A stretch of DNA of 64,000 bases from Lysobacter dokdonensis DS-58 (GTDB lineage Bacteria; Pseudomonadota; Gammaproteobacteria; Xanthomonadales; Xanthomonadaceae), in the NCBI RefSeq assembly GCF_000770795.1, contig NZ_JRKJ01000008.1:1-64000 (forward strand). Direction: 5' to 3'. The notes under the pieces were generated by a model that worked only from the letters and a program-made list of their open reading frames with translations, did no database searches and was not told the origin of the DNA. The translations under genes and the position numbers were made by a program. How positions within the stretch are numbered: the first letter of the stretch is position 1; each line of letters opens with the position of its first letter. Below are positions 48,307 through 58,500 of the stretch, in pieces.

Positions 48307-49155
48307 TCAGCCTTGCGCGCCAGCGATGCTCAAGTGCCGCAGCAATCGCGACAGCGACACCACGTCCTGGTGGTTGTGCGAGAGCACGCGCCGCAGGTTT
48401 TGCGCACTCCCGCCGCGAAGGAACGACAACCACGCCGACGGCGCTTCCGAACCGGGCAGGTCGTCTTCCCGCACGATGCGCAGCACCTGGCGCTCGATGG
48501 TGGCCAAGCGGCAGTTCTCGTAAACGCCGCGGTAGCGCCGGCGCGTCGGGTACAACAGATCCACATGCTGCAACCCGAACAGGGGATTGGTTTTCCGCGC
48601 GAGTCGGTAGCGCGTGGCGAGCAGTGGGGCGTCGTAGCACTTGCCGTTGTAGCTGACGAGCACGGTGTCGGGCGCGACCCACTCGCGGAACGCATCGAGC
48701 ATCGCGGACTCCGCGGCCATCGTGCGCATCGTGAGCTGGCGGATGCGCAACGCACCGCCGTGCCAGTCCGCCGCGCCGATCATGAAGGCGCGCGTGCCGG
48801 TGCCGCCGGCCAGGCCCGTCGTTTCCGTATCGAAGAAGAGCATGCGCGACGGATCGAGCGCGTCCTTGCGGTCGAAAGCGCCGCAGAAGGATTCGGGCAA
48901 CGCATCGTCGGCGACGATGGCTTCGCGCAGATGCAGGCCCGGCGCGATTTCGACACCGGGCAATGAGCGATCGGAATCCACGCGCACCATCGGCGGCGCG
49001 GGCGCGCGAATGCGGAGCAACTGGCGGAGGTGTTCGATCGACGCCTGCGCAGGCCGCGCGGGAGTCGAAGCGGGGAGTGGCGCCGGTTCCCTTGCGGGGA
49101 TATCGCCACCGGCTTGGCGCTTGAGTGCCTTGAGTTTGTCGAGCGTCAGGCTCAT
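48307..49155 (-). CDS. mrfB: MrfB/YprB-type RNase H-like 3'-5' exonuclease
   Basis: A 282-residue protein with an RNase H-like fold. DEDD-type motif I is MLFFDTETTGLAGGTGTRAF. The middle acidic residues are in VSYNGKCYDAPLLATRYRL, and the last motif is HNHQDVVSLSRLLRHL. The N-terminal 60 residues are a Pro/Ala linker. The ATG overlaps the helicase stop (ATGA), so both are made together. In Bacillus subtilis YprA/YprB were renamed MrfA/MrfB and act in repair of mitomycin C lesions independently of UvrABC; an equivalent role here is inferred. Confidence 0.85.
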   Translation of the reverse strand: MSLTLDKLKALKRQAGGDIPAREPAPLPASTPARPAQASIEHLRQLLRIRAPAPPMVRVDSDRSLPGVEIAPGLHLREAIVADDALPESFCGAFDRKDALDPSRMLFFDTETTGLAGGTGTRAFMIGAADWHGGALRIRQLTMRTMAAESAMLDAFREWVAPDTVLVSYNGKCYDAPLLATRYRLARKTNPLFGLQHVDLLYPTRRRYRGVYENCRLATIERQVLRIVREDDLPGSEAPSAWLSFLRGGSAQNLRRVLSHNHQDVVSLSRLLRHLSIAGAQG

Positions 49156-51557
49156 GCCGTCTCCAACGCACCGAGCACGCGCAACGCGAGTGCCCGCGGC
49201 GAATCGACGGTGTCTTCCTGCATCTCCAGCACGGGCCCGACGCACGCAGGGCACCCGGCCTTGCAATCGCAGCGCTCGACCAACTCGCGCGCGAGCACCA
49301 CGAGTTCATGCTGCCGTCGCCACAACGGCTCGCTCTGCCCGACGCCGCCGGGGTAGTTGTCGTAGAGATAGACCGTCGGCACGAAGCGGTCGTGCACGTT
49401 CGGATCGCCCACGCTGCCATCGGTGCTGCGCAACTGCCCGCGTCCTCGGCCATCGGCGGTGGCGAACCACGCGCCATCGCCGCTGCCGACCGCCTTCTGC
49501 AGGTCCGCCGCATCGGCCATCACGGCCACCTTGGCGACGACGTGCAACGCGTACGCCGCACCGAGGAAGCCATCCAGCGCATCCTGTCGCGAGGCGAACC
49601 GCGCATCGAGCGTCTCCTGCGGCAATTGCCACCACAGCGAACTCGTGTGCATTTCCTGGTCGGGCAACGTGACCGGGCCGTAACCGATGTTCTCGTGCGT
49701 GTAGTAGCGGATCTTCTTGTAGCCAGCGACGCGGCGGACGACGTGCACCTCGCCGTGGTGGCACGTGCCCGCGCCGGCGATGCAGCCATCGAACCGCTCC
49801 AGTACCTTGAGCTTGGTGTAGTCGATCGCGTCGGTGTAGTAGTCGACGTGCGTGCGCGTGACGTAGGCCTTGCGGCCTTCCCAGTCGAGGCGCTCCACTT
49901 GGTAGGGCGTGGACTGCACCATGTGGATCGCGCCTTCGTAGAGCATCAGCGGCGCGGAGGAGTAGTCGACCTCGGCGATGATCACCTGGCGCCCGTCGGT
50001 GCGGTCGACGACGACGAAGTTGCCATCGGCCACCGACCGCAGACTCACCGCGTTGGCGGGATAACTGTCTGCGATCCATTCCCAGCGGCCGCCTTCGGCA
50101 TGCACCACGCCATCCTGGGCGAGCAGTTCGAGATAGACGGTCGGATCCACGGGGCCAAAACGCTCGCCTTCGAGGAACGGGAGTTCGAACGCGGCGCAGC
50201 GGATATGGTCGAGCAGGATCACCGGTTGGTCGGGTGCGATGCGCGCGTGTTCCGGCGTGGACGCGGAGAAGAATTCCGGGTGGCGCACGACATATTGGTC
50301 GAGCGGATCGGAACTGGCGACGAGCACGCCCACCGACGCCTGCTGCCGGCGGCCCGCGCGGCCGAAGCGTTGCCATGTGGCCGCAACGGAGCCCGGATAA
50401 CCGTTGAGCACCACCACATCCAGGCTGCCGATGTCGACGCCGAGCTCCAGCGCGGACGTGGAGACGATGCCGTCGATGCGCCCTTCGCGCATCGCTCTCT
50501 CGGCTTCTCTGCGCTCGGTCGGCAGGTAACCGCCGCGATACGCGCGGATGCGCGCGGGCTTGCGGGGGTCGTGGTCGAAGACGTCCTTCAGGTATTTCGT
50601 CAGCACCTCGACCATCGTGCGCGATTGCGCGAACACCAGCGTCTTGAGCCCGGCGCGGATCGCGGTGCGCGCGATCTTGTTGCTCTGCGAGCGGGCGGAG
50701 GCGCGCAGGCCGAGGTCGGGGTTCACGACCGGCGGGTTCCAGAGCAGCACGTGTTTGTCGCCGGTCGGCGCGCCGGAGTCGGTGATCGCGGTGACGTCGC
50801 TTTCGATCAGGGTTTCGGCGTGGTCCTTCGGGTTGCCGATGGTCGCCGAGCAGAGGATGAATTGCGGGTTGGCGCCGTAGAAGGCGCACACGCGACGCAG
50901 GCGACGAAGCACGTTGGCCAGGTGCGAGCCGAACACACCGCGGTAGCTGTGGATTTCATCGATGACGACGTACTGCAGGCCTTCGAAGAACTGCGCCCAC
51001 TTGGTGTGGTGGGGCAGGATGCCCTGATGGAGCATGTCGGGGTTGCTGACGACGATGTCGCCGTTGAGGCGGATGGCCTGGCGTTGGTCGCCGGGGGTGT
51101 CGCCGTCGAACGTGGCGGTGCGCAGGCCGAGGTCGCCGGCGCGGTTGAGTTCGATCAGTTCGGCGACCTGGTCCTGCGCGAGGGCCTTGGTCGGGAAGAG
51201 GTAGAGCGCCTTGGCTTGCTTGGTCATCGCGGCGGCGACGACGGGCAGGGTGTAGCAGAGGGATTTGCCGGAGGCGGTCGGGGTGGCGACGACGAGGTGT
51301 TCGCCGCGTTGCGCGGCATCCCAGGCATCGCGTTGGTGGGCGTAGAGCTGCGTGACGCCGCGGGCGCGCAGGGCGTGGGCGAGTTTTTCGGGAAGGGTGT
51401 CGGGCAGTGCGGCGTATCGGCCTTCGCGGCCGGGGATGAGGAAGTGGCCCGTGATCAGCGCGGCGTGCTTGCCGGCGAGCTTGGTGGCGAGCAGGCCGCC
51501 ATCGCGCATCTGCGGGGCGGGTGGGGCAGGGTGTTCGAACAGCGTCAGTGCCGACAT
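49152..51557 (-). CDS. mrfA: MrfA/YprA-type DEAD/DEAH-box helicase with DUF1998
   Basis: An 801-residue superfamily 2 helicase. Motifs in order: YAHQRDAWDAAQRG (Q), VATPTASGKSL (I), LFPTKALAQDQ (Ia), VIDEIHSYRG (II), LCSATIGN (III), IVSTSALELGVDIGSLD (V) and QRFGRAGRRQQ (VI). The C-terminal DUF1998 region contains four clustered cysteines (CDCKAGCPACVGP), ligands for a zinc or Fe-S site. ATG 51557 is preceded by AAGGAG. It is the upstream partner of the mrfB-like exonuclease gene. Confidence 0.9.
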   Translation of the reverse strand: MSALTLFEHPAPPAPQMRDGGLLATKLAGKHAALITGHFLIPGREGRYAALPDTLPEKLAHALRARGVTQLYAHQRDAWDAAQRGEHLVVATPTASGKSLCYTLPVVAAAMTKQAKALYLFPTKALAQDQVAELIELNRAGDLGLRTATFDGDTPGDQRQAIRLNGDIVVSNPDMLHQGILPHHTKWAQFFEGLQYVVIDEIHSYRGVFGSHLANVLRRLRRVCAFYGANPQFILCSATIGNPKDHAETLIESDVTAITDSGAPTGDKHVLLWNPPVVNPDLGLRASARSQSNKIARTAIRAGLKTLVFAQSRTMVEVLTKYLKDVFDHDPRKPARIRAYRGGYLPTERREAERAMREGRIDGIVSTSALELGVDIGSLDVVVLNGYPGSVAATWQRFGRAGRRQQASVGVLVASSDPLDQYVVRHPEFFSASTPEHARIAPDQPVILLDHIRCAAFELPFLEGERFGPVDPTVYLELLAQDGVVHAEGGRWEWIADSYPANAVSLRSVADGNFVVVDRTDGRQVIIAEVDYSSAPLMLYEGAIHMVQSTPYQVERLDWEGRKAYVTRTHVDYYTDAIDYTKLKVLERFDGCIAGAGTCHHGEVHVVRRVAGYKKIRYYTHENIGYGPVTLPDQEMHTSSLWWQLPQETLDARFASRQDALDGFLGAAYALHVVAKVAVMADAADLQKAVGSGDGAWFATADGRGRGQLRSTDGSVGDPNVHDRFVPTVYLYDNYPGGVGQSEPLWRRQHELVVLARELVERCDCKAGCPACVGPVLEMQEDTVDSPRALALRVLGALETA

Positions 51558-51627
51558 CGGGCGTCTCCTTGCGACGCCGCGAGTTGTAGGCGTGGTCCGT
51601 CTCAGGACGTGAGAAGCACAAGGAAGG

Positions 51628-53031
51628 TCAAACGATCCCGAACGCGTAGAACGCACCGATCGCGACGAACACCGCCGCCGTCTTGATCAGCGTGATCGCG
51701 AAGATGTCCTTGTATGCCTGCCGATGCGTCAACCCGGTCACGGCCAGCAACGTGATCACCGCGCCGTTGTGGGGCAGGGTGTCCATGCCGCCGGAGGCCA
51801 TCGCGGCCACGCGGTGCAACACCTCCATCGGAATCCCCGACGCCTGCGCATTCGCGATGAACGTCTCCGCCATTGCAGCCAGCGCAATGCTCATCCCGCC
51901 CGATGCCGACCCCGTGATGCCGGCCAACGCCGTCACCGTCACCGCCTCGTTGACCAACGGATTCGGGATCGCGCGCAACGCATCGGCGACGACCAGGAAC
52001 CCCGGCAACGCGGCGATCACCGCACCGAACCCGTACTCCGACGCCGTGTTCATCGAGGCGAGCAACGCCCCGCCGATGGCCGACTTCGTGCCTTCCGCGA
52101 ACCGCGCCACCACCGGCTTCCAAGCCAGCACCAGCACCGCGACGATCCCCGCGAGCAGCGCCCCCTCGACCGCCCAGATTGCCGTGACCTTCGAGACCTC
52201 CTGGATCACCGGCGCGGGCGAACCGATCACCCCGGGCACGAACGAATGCTCCACCCCGTACCAACCGGGAATCGCGTTCGTCAGCAGCTTGTTCACCACG
52301 CCGACCAACACCAGCGGGAACAACGCGACCAACGGATTCGCCAACCGATCGCCGACGAACGACGCCGGCTCGTTCACCAGCGTCGCAGGATCGCCATAGC
52401 CTTCGCCCTTGCGCACGGCCGCACGCCGGCGCGATTCCAGATACGCCAGGCCTGCCAGCAAGATCGCGACCGCCCCGATCATCCCCAACCACGGCGCCGC
52501 CCACCCGTTCGTGCCGAAGAACGCCGACGGGATGATGTTCTGGATCTGCGGCGTGCCCGGCAGCGCATCCATCGTGAAGGTGAAGGCCCCGAGCGCGATG
52601 GTCCCGGGAATCAGGCGCTTGGGAATGTCGGCCTGCCGGAACAACTCCGCCGCGAACGGATACACCGCGAACACCACGACGAACAACGAGACCCCGCCAT
52701 ACGTCAGCAACGCGCACACCAACACGATCGACAGGATCGCGCGCTTCGCCCCGACCACCCGGATCGCCGCCTTCACGATGGCCCGCGAAAACCCCGACAA
52801 CTCGATCAGCTTCCCGAACACCGCCCCCAGCAGGAACACCGGGAAATAGAGCTTGAGGAACCCGACCATCTTGTCCATGAACAGGCCGGTGAACATCGGC
52901 GCGACCAGCGACGGATCGGTCAGCAACACCGCGCCGAGCGCGGCGATGGGCGCGAAGAGGATGACGCTGTGGCCGCGGTAGGCGACCACCATCAGGAACA
53001 CCAGTGCGGCCAGCACGATCAGGAAAGCCAT
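51628..53031 (-). CDS. GntP-family permease, candidate 3-hydroxybutyrate transporter
   Basis: A 467-residue inner-membrane protein with about 12-14 helices of the GntP/ion-transporter superfamily. Typical pieces: LYFPVFLLGAVFGKLIE, LTYGGVSLFVVVFAVYPFA, GAFTFTMDALPGTPQIQN, and TGSASGGMSIALAAM with the late MASGGMDTLPHNGAVITLLAVTGL. GntP proteins import gluconate and other hydroxy acids. In Pseudomonas a GntP permease gene is adjacent to 3-hydroxybutyrate dehydrogenase. Here it is divergent from the TonB receptor and shares an operator-like 16-mer with the dehydrogenase/hydrolase promoters, so 3-hydroxybutyrate is the likeliest substrate. Start ATG 53031 after GGGGA. Confidence 0.85.
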   Translation of the reverse strand: MAFLIVLAALVFLMVVAYRGHSVILFAPIAALGAVLLTDPSLVAPMFTGLFMDKMVGFLKLYFPVFLLGAVFGKLIELSGFSRAIVKAAIRVVGAKRAILSIVLVCALLTYGGVSLFVVVFAVYPFAAELFRQADIPKRLIPGTIALGAFTFTMDALPGTPQIQNIIPSAFFGTNGWAAPWLGMIGAVAILLAGLAYLESRRRAAVRKGEGYGDPATLVNEPASFVGDRLANPLVALFPLVLVGVVNKLLTNAIPGWYGVEHSFVPGVIGSPAPVIQEVSKVTAIWAVEGALLAGIVAVLVLAWKPVVARFAEGTKSAIGGALLASMNTASEYGFGAVIAALPGFLVVADALRAIPNPLVNEAVTVTALAGITGSASGGMSIALAAMAETFIANAQASGIPMEVLHRVAAMASGGMDTLPHNGAVITLLAVTGLTHRQAYKDIFAITLIKTAAVFVAIGAFYAFGIV

Positions 53032-53070
53032 GCGTCGTCCCCGGTCGCAAGGGGCGACCACGATGGCGGC

Positions 53071-53076
53071 AGTGTT
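53071..53076 (-). promoter_or_regulatory. Weak candidate -10 box of permease gene
   Basis: On the minus strand GAACACTGCCGCC gives AACACT, 28 nt from the operator-like 16-mer and about 40 nt before the permease ATG. It is a poor match alone, but its placement parallels that of the bdhA box. Confidence 0.35.
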
Positions 53077-53104
53077 CGGCACCGCGCCCCGCGGGCCCAC
53101 TGTC

Positions 53105-53120
53105 CGAAAGTACGATGCCG
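53105..53120. promoter_or_regulatory. Operator-like 16-mer, copy 1
   Basis: CGAAAGTACGATGCCG lies between the divergent permease and TonB receptor genes. The identical 16-mer recurs at 60382-60397 between bdhA and the oligomer hydrolase gene. Its right end is 18 nt before the rightward -10 (53139), so it occupies the -35 position, as an activator site replacing a -35 would. Confidence 0.7.
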
Positions 53121-53138
53121 GAAGATTCGGCGGCGTCC

Positions 53139-53144
53139 TAGCCT
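53139..53144 (+). promoter_or_regulatory. Candidate -10 box of TonB receptor gene (TAGCCT)
   Basis: TCCTAGCCTTGGCC resembles the TAGGGT and TAGGCT boxes of the hydrolase and bdhA genes. No good -35 is present; the operator-like 16-mer stands there instead. Confidence 0.5.
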
Positions 53145-53194
53145 TGGCCTCGATCCGCGGCCGTCCGCCGCGCCTGCATCGGGGAATGGAACGC

Positions 53195-55471
53195 ATGAAG
53201 CGCAAGACACTGAGCCTGGCCATCGCCTGCGCCATGTTGCCGACGATCGCCTGGGCGCAGGACGCCCAGCCGGCGGCGTCGACGCAGCAGGAGACCGCCG
53301 CGAAGAAGACGACCACGCTCGAATCGGTCACCGTCACCGCGCGCAAGCGCGAGGAAACGCTGCAGGAAGTGCCGGTGGCCGTCACCGCGTTCACCTCCGA
53401 CGCACTCGACAAGCTGCAGGTCGAAGATCTCGGCGACCTCGACGCGCAGGTGCCGAACCTCACCGTCTATGCCGCGCGAGGTTCCTCCAGCACGATCACC
53501 GCGTACATCCGCGGCGTCGGCCAGTCCGATCCGCTGTGGGGCGTGGACCCGGGCGTCGGCATCTACATGGACGATGTCTACATCGCGCGTCCGCAGGGCG
53601 GCCTGCTCGACGTGTTCGACGTCGAGCGCGTCGAAGTGCTGCGCGGCCCGCAGGGCACGCTGTACGGCAAGAACACCATCGGCGGCGCGATCAAGTACGT
53701 CAGCCGCCCGCTGACGCCCGACATGCAGGGCTTCGGTTCGGTGACCCTCGGCAACTACGGCCAGCGTGACTTCAAGGCCGGCATCGGCGGCGGCCTCGGC
53801 GGCAACGACGCGCTGCGCGCCCGCGTGGCGGTGGCCGACATGCATCGCAACGGCTTCGGCGAAAACCTCGTCACCGGCGATGACGTCAGCGACAAGGACG
53901 TGACCGCGTTCCGCCTGTCGGTCGGCGCGTTCGTGACGGACGACTTCGACCTGCAATTCAACGTCGACCACGTCGACGACACCTCCGGCGTGCGCGCCGC
54001 GCAGATGCTGGCGCCGAACCCGTTCGCGCCGTCGATCTTCGCGCCGAACCCGAACGCGCCGGAGAACGCGCCGCTGGTGGCTAACCGCTTCGACGTGCGC
54101 AACGGCATGCCGAACATCAACGACACCACCATGCTCGGCATGTCGGTGACGGCGAACTACAAGTTCAACGACGACTGGACCTTCAAGTACGTCTGGGCCA
54201 AGCGCGAGTCGGATACCGAGACCAACATCGACTTCGACACGCTGCAGTCGAAGACCGCCGACGTGAAGGCCTTCTACAGCGACCAGCAGACCACGCACGA
54301 GCTGCAGGTCAACTACGACGCCGGCGGACGCGTGCATGGCGTGATGGGCATCTACTCGTTCGACGGCTACGCCGGCGGCCAGGTGCTCAACAACTTCTTC
54401 AACCTGTCCTTCGGCGACACGCACGGCACGGTCTACACCCAGAGCACCGCGGTGTACGCCGACTGGACGTTCGACATCACCGAGAAGTTCTCGATCGACG
54501 CCGGCGTGCGCTACACCGACGAAGACAAGCACGCGGTGGTCACCAACCAGTGCTACAGCGATTCCACCTTCACCAACGTCGCCAACTGCGCGGGTCTGGG
54601 CACGCCGATCGCGGCGGGCTTCGACCGCACCATCAACTTCAAGAACACCTCGCCGAAGATCTCGCTGGACTACCAGGTCACCGACGACATCATGGCCTAC
54701 GCGCTGGCCAGCCGCGGCTTCAAGTCCGGCGGTTACAACATCCGCGCGCAGGCCACGGCGGTGCCGCGTTCGGCCGAGCCGTTCGAAGACGAGCAGGTCG
54801 ATTCGTACGAAATCGGCGCGAAGATGGGGTTCCTCGATCAGTCCCTGTTCCTCAACGCCGCGTACTTCTACAACAAGTACGACGACATGCAGCTCTCGGT
54901 GTTCACCGAATACACGCTGCCCAACGGCACGCGCGCGTTCTTCGGCGACTTCACCAACGCCGGCGCGGGCACCGTGCAGGGCGTGGAGCTCGAATACCAG
55001 TGGCTGGCGAACGAGCACTTCACGCTGTCGGGCAACCTGGCGTGGCTGGACGCGCAGTTCGACGAGTACCTGTACAAGGGCTTCAACATCGCCGACCAGC
55101 AGGAGTTCACCAACGCGCCCGAGTTCTCCGGCGCGGTGAACCTCGAATACCGCACGCCGGTGGGCGACATGGGCGAGCTCTCGGCCCGCCTGACGTACTC
55201 CTACCAGTCCGAAGTCACGGCGACCACCGAAGTGACCCGCGACCCGGTCACCAACGTGCGCACGACCCCCATCACGCAGGACGGCTATGGCCTGGTGAAT
55301 GCGGGCGTGACGTGGGCCATCGACGACCACTGGTCGGTCATCGCGCAGGGCACCAACCTGACGGACAAGGAATTCCTGACCACGGGTTACGTGATCCCGG
55401 CCCTGGGCGTACGCACGGGCTTCTACGGCAACCCGCGCCAGTACAGCCTGACGGTGAAATACAACTTCTAA
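53195..55471 (+). CDS. TonB-dependent outer-membrane receptor
   Basis: A 758-residue outer-membrane transporter. Signal peptide at 1-22 (cleavage after AWA), TonB box TLESVTVTARKRE (about 39-51), plug domain with LRGPQGTLYGKNTIGGAIKYVSR, and a 22-strand barrel ending in a C-terminal Phe (YSLTVKYNF). It belongs to the FecA/CirA-like group without a SusD partner. The start ATG 53195 is chosen over ATG 53186 for ribosome-site spacing. Its neighbours and the shared operator suggest it imports 3-hydroxybutyrate oligomers or a related product rather than iron, but the ligand cannot be read from sequence. Confidence 0.92.
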   Translation: MKRKTLSLAIACAMLPTIAWAQDAQPAASTQQETAAKKTTTLESVTVTARKREETLQEVPVAVTAFTSDALDKLQVEDLGDLDAQVPNLTVYAARGSSSTITAYIRGVGQSDPLWGVDPGVGIYMDDVYIARPQGGLLDVFDVERVEVLRGPQGTLYGKNTIGGAIKYVSRPLTPDMQGFGSVTLGNYGQRDFKAGIGGGLGGNDALRARVAVADMHRNGFGENLVTGDDVSDKDVTAFRLSVGAFVTDDFDLQFNVDHVDDTSGVRAAQMLAPNPFAPSIFAPNPNAPENAPLVANRFDVRNGMPNINDTTMLGMSVTANYKFNDDWTFKYVWAKRESDTETNIDFDTLQSKTADVKAFYSDQQTTHELQVNYDAGGRVHGVMGIYSFDGYAGGQVLNNFFNLSFGDTHGTVYTQSTAVYADWTFDITEKFSIDAGVRYTDEDKHAVVTNQCYSDSTFTNVANCAGLGTPIAAGFDRTINFKNTSPKISLDYQVTDDIMAYALASRGFKSGGYNIRAQATAVPRSAEPFEDEQVDSYEIGAKMGFLDQSLFLNAAYFYNKYDDMQLSVFTEYTLPNGTRAFFGDFTNAGAGTVQGVELEYQWLANEHFTLSGNLAWLDAQFDEYLYKGFNIADQQEFTNAPEFSGAVNLEYRTPVGDMGELSARLTYSYQSEVTATTEVTRDPVTNVRTTPITQDGYGLVNAGVTWAIDDHWSVIAQGTNLTDKEFLTTGYVIPALGVRTGFYGNPRQYSLTVKYNF

Positions 55472-55489
55472 GGCGGGAACCCCTCCCAA

Positions 55490-55514
55490 CCTCCCCCTGC
55501 TGTGCGGGGGGAGG
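55490..55514 (+). terminator. Hairpin after the TonB receptor gene
   Basis: An 8-bp stem CCTCCCCC (55490-55497) with GGGGGAGG (55507-55514). No T-run follows, so it may be a Rho-assisted terminator or mRNA-end stabiliser rather than a full intrinsic terminator. Confidence 0.5.
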
Positions 55515-55549
55515 AGCGGATACGCTAGGCGCATGACGTTGCGCATTCC

Positions 55550-58500
55550 ATGTTGAACATCGGTGTCGTGGTTTTCGCGGGCCTGGCGTGGCTGGGCCTG
55601 CTGTTTTTCGCCGGGGTGTACGGCGAGCGGCACCCGCGTGCGTTTTCCTCGGGCTGGCGGCACGTCTACGCGCTCTCGCTCGCCGTGCACTGCACCTCTT
55701 GGACCTTCTACGGCACGGTGACGCAGGCCGCGCGCAACGGGTGGCCGTTGCCGCCCACCTTCCTCGGCGCGATCGTGCTGTACCTGGTCGGGTTCGGTTT
55801 CATGGTGCGGCTGGTGAAGCTGGCGCGCGAAACCAACGCCACGTCCATCGCCGACCTGATCGCCACGCGCCTGGGCAAGGATGCGTGGCTCGCCGCGACC
55901 ATCACGCTGGTCGCCGCGCTCGGCCTGATTCCGTACATCGCGTTGCAGCTCAAGGCGATCGCCATGAGCTTCGGCATGCTCACGGCCAGCGACGCCACGG
56001 GCGCGGCGTGGCAGGACAGCGCGCTGTATGTCGCGCTGGCGATGGCCTTGTTCGCGATGTTGTTCGGCACGCGGCGCGTCAGCGCGGCAGAACACAATCG
56101 CGGACTCGTGCTCGCGATGGCGCTGGAATCGGTGCTCAAACTCGCGGCGATGCTTGCGCTGGGTGCGTTCGTGTGGTTCGGGCTCGATTTCGAGATGCCT
56201 GCGTCGTCGGTGCAGGCGCCGGTGTCGCCGGGCGGGTTCGCGCCGCTGGTGCTGCTGGGCGCTTTCGCGATGTTCATCCTGCCGCACCAGTTCCACATCG
56301 CGGTCGTCGAGTGCCGCGAACAAGGCGACGTGCGCACCGCGCGCTGGCAATTCCCCTTGTACCTGGTGCTGATCGCGTTGCCGGTGCTGCCGCTGGCGCG
56401 CGCGGGCGAGGCGTTGCTGGGGTCGAGCGTGCCGTCCGATCTGTACGTGCTCGCGTTGCCGCTGTCGCAAGGGCAGGAGGGGTTGGCGCTGTTCGCATTC
56501 CTCGGCGGGTTGAGTGCAGCGACGGGCATGGTCGTCGTCAGCACGCTCACCTTGAGCCTGATGATCGGCAACCACTGGTTCGCGCCGGGCCTGTTGCGCG
56601 GTGCGTGGGCGCGTGGCGATGGCGGCGACTTGCGCGGACACGTCCTCGCGCTACGGCGCTTCGGCATCGTCGCGATCATGTTGCTGGCGTGGGGCTACAG
56701 CCGGCTCGTCGCGGGGAGCGAGGCGTTGGCGGACGTCGGCGCCGTGTCGTTCTCGGCGCTCGGCACGTTGGTGCCCGCGCTCGCATTCGCCGTGTGGCGG
56801 CCGCAGACGCCGGCGCGCGCGGTCGTGGTCGGCATCGTGGCGGCGTTCGCGACGTGGTGCTGGGTGCAATGGGTCCCCACGTTCCATGCGCTGCATGGCA
56901 CTTCACCGACGTGGTTGATCGACGGACCGTTCGGCATCGAGTGGTTGTCGCCGAACGGCTTGTTCGGGTTGACGGGGTGGAGCCGGCTCGGGCGCGCGGT
57001 GGGTGCGAGTCTGTTCGTCGGAACCGTCGCCACGGTGCTGGCGTTGGCGTGGAAACGCGAACTGCCGCGTCGCGCGCGGCGCGGTCTCGATGCGCGCACG
57101 CTGCGCGACGCGGGCCTGCGCTTCCTGCCGCCGGATCGCGTGGAAGCGATGCTGCGCGAAGCGCCGGCCGACGGCGCCGTGCCCGCGCAGACCGAAGCGC
57201 AGGTCGAACGCGAACTCGCGGCCGTGCTGGGCTCGGCCTCCGCGCGAGTACTTCTCGATGCCGCGCGGCGCGAAGCAGGGCATCTGGACACGGTGGCCGC
57301 CATCGTCGGCGAGGCCTCGCGCGATCTGCGGTTCAACCAGCGCGTGCTCGAGACTTCGCTGGAGAACATGGACCAGGGCATCAGCGTGGTCGATGCGCAG
57401 CTGCGCCTGGTCGCTTGGAATCGCCGGTACGCGGAGTTGTTCGGCTTCCCCGAATCGTTGCTCACCGTCGGCACGACGATCGCCGAACTCGCGCGTTACG
57501 CGCTGCAACAGATGCCACCGACGGGCGACGCCGAACGCGCGTTGCAACGGCGACTGTCGCACATGCGCGCGGGCACGCCGCACCTCACCGAGCGCGAGTT
57601 TCCCGACGGCCGCATCGTCGAGATCCGCGGCAACCCGATGCCGGGCGGCGGGTTCGTCGCGACCTTCACCGACGTCACCGCGTTCCGCCGCACCGAAGCG
57701 GCGTTGCTGCAATCGAACGAAACGCTCGAGCAACGCGTGGAAGAACGCACCGCCGCGCTCGAATCCGCGCGCCACGAGGCCGAGCGCGCGAACGACGCGA
57801 AGGGCCGTTTCCTTGCCGCCATCGGCCATGACTTGTTGCAACCGTTGCACGCCGCGCACTTGTTCACCGATGCCCTTGCGCAGCAGGTGCCCCCGGGCGG
57901 AAAGGAGAGCGTGAAGCAGATCCGCGGCGCGCTGGATTCGACGACCGATCTGCTGACCGCGCTGCTCGACATGTCGCGGCTGGAAGCAGGCGGCCTGGAT
58001 CCGCAACCGCGCGCATTTGCGCTCGCCGACGTGCTCGAACCGCTCGCTTCCGAATTCCGCGTGCTGGCGGCCGAACGCGGCCTGCAATTCGACGCGCTCG
58101 CGACCTGCGCATGGGTCCACAGCGACCCGCAGTTGCTGCGCCGCGTGCTGCAGAACTTCCTCGCCAACGCGGTGCGTTACACCGACCGTGGTCGCATCGT
58201 CCTCGGCGTGCGCCGCACGGGCGGTGCGCTGCGCATCGAAGTGCACGACACCGGCCCGGGCATCGAGCGCGAAGCGCAGTCGCACATCTTCGACGAATTC
58301 CGCCGCGGCGCCGACGCCGCGGGGCAGGGGCTCGGCCTGGGCCTGGCGATCGCCGACCGCATCGCGAAGTTGCTCGACGCGCCGCTCACGCTACGCAGCG
58401 CGCCCGGCACCGGCACGATGTTCGCCGTGACGGTCCCGCGTGTGGCCACGCCCGCACGCGCGCAACACGCCGCCGCGAAGAGTGGCCTGGCCGGCACCCG

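Noticed and set aside
53195-55471. Siderophore uptake locus around the TonB receptor
   Set aside because: No siderophore biosynthesis, Fur box or ABC transporter seen; the neighbours and shared operator point to 3-hydroxybutyrate metabolism.
55533-55556. Seven-codon open frame overlapping the kinase start as a leader peptide
   Set aside because: Too short, without ribosome-binding site or regulatory codons; noted only because its stop overlaps the kinase ATG.
53138-56641. 1167-codon minus-strand open frame opposite the TonB receptor and kinase genes
   Set aside because: Shadow frame; both plus-strand genes have signal peptides, domains and proper ends.
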